Below, one piece after another: positions 14,437 to 14,626 of a DNA stretch of 14,626 nucleotides. Location of the stretch: the NCBI GenBank assembly GCA_002449585.1, contig DJXD01000087.1, positions 1-14,626 on the forward strand, written 5' to 3'. This stretch comes from Ruminococcus sp. UBA7013. GTDB lineage: Bacteria; Bacillota; Clostridia; Oscillospirales; Ruminococcaceae. The position numbers were made by a program, and so were the translations under genes. Each line of letters begins with the position of its first letter. Within the stretch, counting starts at the first letter, position 1. The notes under the pieces were generated by a model, which saw only the letters and a list, made by a program, of their open reading frames with translations, was not told the DNA's origin and made no database searches.

Positions 14437-14626
14437 TTAGCAAGAACCTCCCACCGGAACATCTATATCATTAAAAGTGAGCTCTCCCCCGCCTATAGAG
14501 GCAGTGGCTTCGCAAGAAGTCTGGTATTTAAGTCTCCACCCATCTGGGCAACCCTTATTCTTACAGGCGGGAACACATCCGCCGCTACTGGATAAGGCTT
14601 TAAAGCCTACACCGCTACTTTTTAGT
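14437..14626 (-). CDS. open 3' end of an unidentified frame, possibly a TnpB-type C-terminus
   Basis: One minus-strand frame stays open for 62 codons from the right edge to a TAA at 14437-14439, 22 bases before whiA. The visible peptide is rich in Gly, Ser and Cys, with GGCVPACKNKGCPDGW, then EATASIGGGELTF and a terminal GGSC. It matches neither YvcK nor RapZ, the expected neighbours. The frame runs through the IS-type hairpin at 14479-14509. The DNA also contains a 5-bp GGCGG/CCGCC hairpin (14566-14583), the perfect palindrome AGGCTTTAAAGCCT (14595-14608) and CCGCTACT twice (14582-14589 and 14612-14619). Such structure would fit the guide-RNA-encoding 3' end of an IS200/IS605 tnpB gene oriented leftward. 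A chance open frame over a structured element is equally possible. Confidence 0.3.
   Translation of the reverse strand, partial: LKSSGVGFKALSSSGGCVPACKNKGCPDGWRLKYQTSCEATASIGGGELTFNDIDVPVGGSC
14479..14509. repeat. second IS200/IS605-type hairpin
   Basis: CTCCCC (14484-14489) and CCTATAGAGG (14492-14501) are shared exactly, and in the same orientation, with the element at 268-307. The inner stem here is partly decayed (two mismatches), but the TATAGA loop is conserved. It lies about 65 bases upstream of whiA. Two related copies 14 kb apart, both next to otherwise ordinary genes, indicate a dispersed mobile-element end. Confidence 0.45.

Noticed and set aside
1..14626. CRISPR array, tRNA genes, prophage or phage-defence genes
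   Set aside because: No regular direct-repeat and spacer pattern, no cloverleaf sequence and no integrase or defence-type protein was found on either strand.

Overview
The window looks like chromosomal DNA from an anaerobic gut or rumen Firmicute of class Clostridia, probably Ruminococcus-like. The evidence is the AT-rich sequence with strong AGGAGG-type ribosome binding sites, a whiA-dnaE-pfkA gene order, an ECF folate S component behind a tetrahydrofolate riboswitch, a FucO-type alcohol dehydrogenase, and a small secreted protein with a dockerin-like repeat. No species can be assigned from sequence alone.

Layout, left to right. Positions 1-256 hold a consensus sigma-A promoter on the minus strand that drives a strongly structured, apparently non-coding transcript leaving the left edge. 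A hairpin of IS200/IS605 terminal type follows (268-307). Next come two coupled minus-strand genes of unknown function (307-897 and 894-1079); both encode a Tyr-Gly-Pro-Pro-x-x-Phe motif. carB (1135-4359, minus) and a fucO-like alcohol dehydrogenase (4738-5886, plus) diverge from a compact promoter region carrying four copies of the octamer CACAAAAT. A bidirectional terminator (5889-5922) separates fucO from the convergent minus-strand group proC, spoIIM-like, yesL/DUF624-like (8351 down to 5929). Further right, whiA, dnaE, pfkA and folT run in series on the minus strand (14414 down to 8454). pfkA has its own promoter, and the THF riboswitch lies between pfkA and folT. The right edge (14437-14626) carries an open frame and a second IS200/IS605-type hairpin.

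Functionally, most of the window is housekeeping: the common precursor of pyrimidines and arginine (CarB), proline synthesis (ProC), glycolysis (PfkA), DNA synthesis (DnaE), a division or developmental regulator (WhiA) and folate uptake (FolT, shut off by folate through its riboswitch). FucO adds NADH disposal as 1,2-propanediol during deoxy-sugar fermentation.

The least explained part is the left 1.1 kb: the YGPP-motif gene pair and the adjacent structured RNA. No maturation enzyme, transporter, toxin, integrase, CRISPR array or tRNA was recognised in the window.
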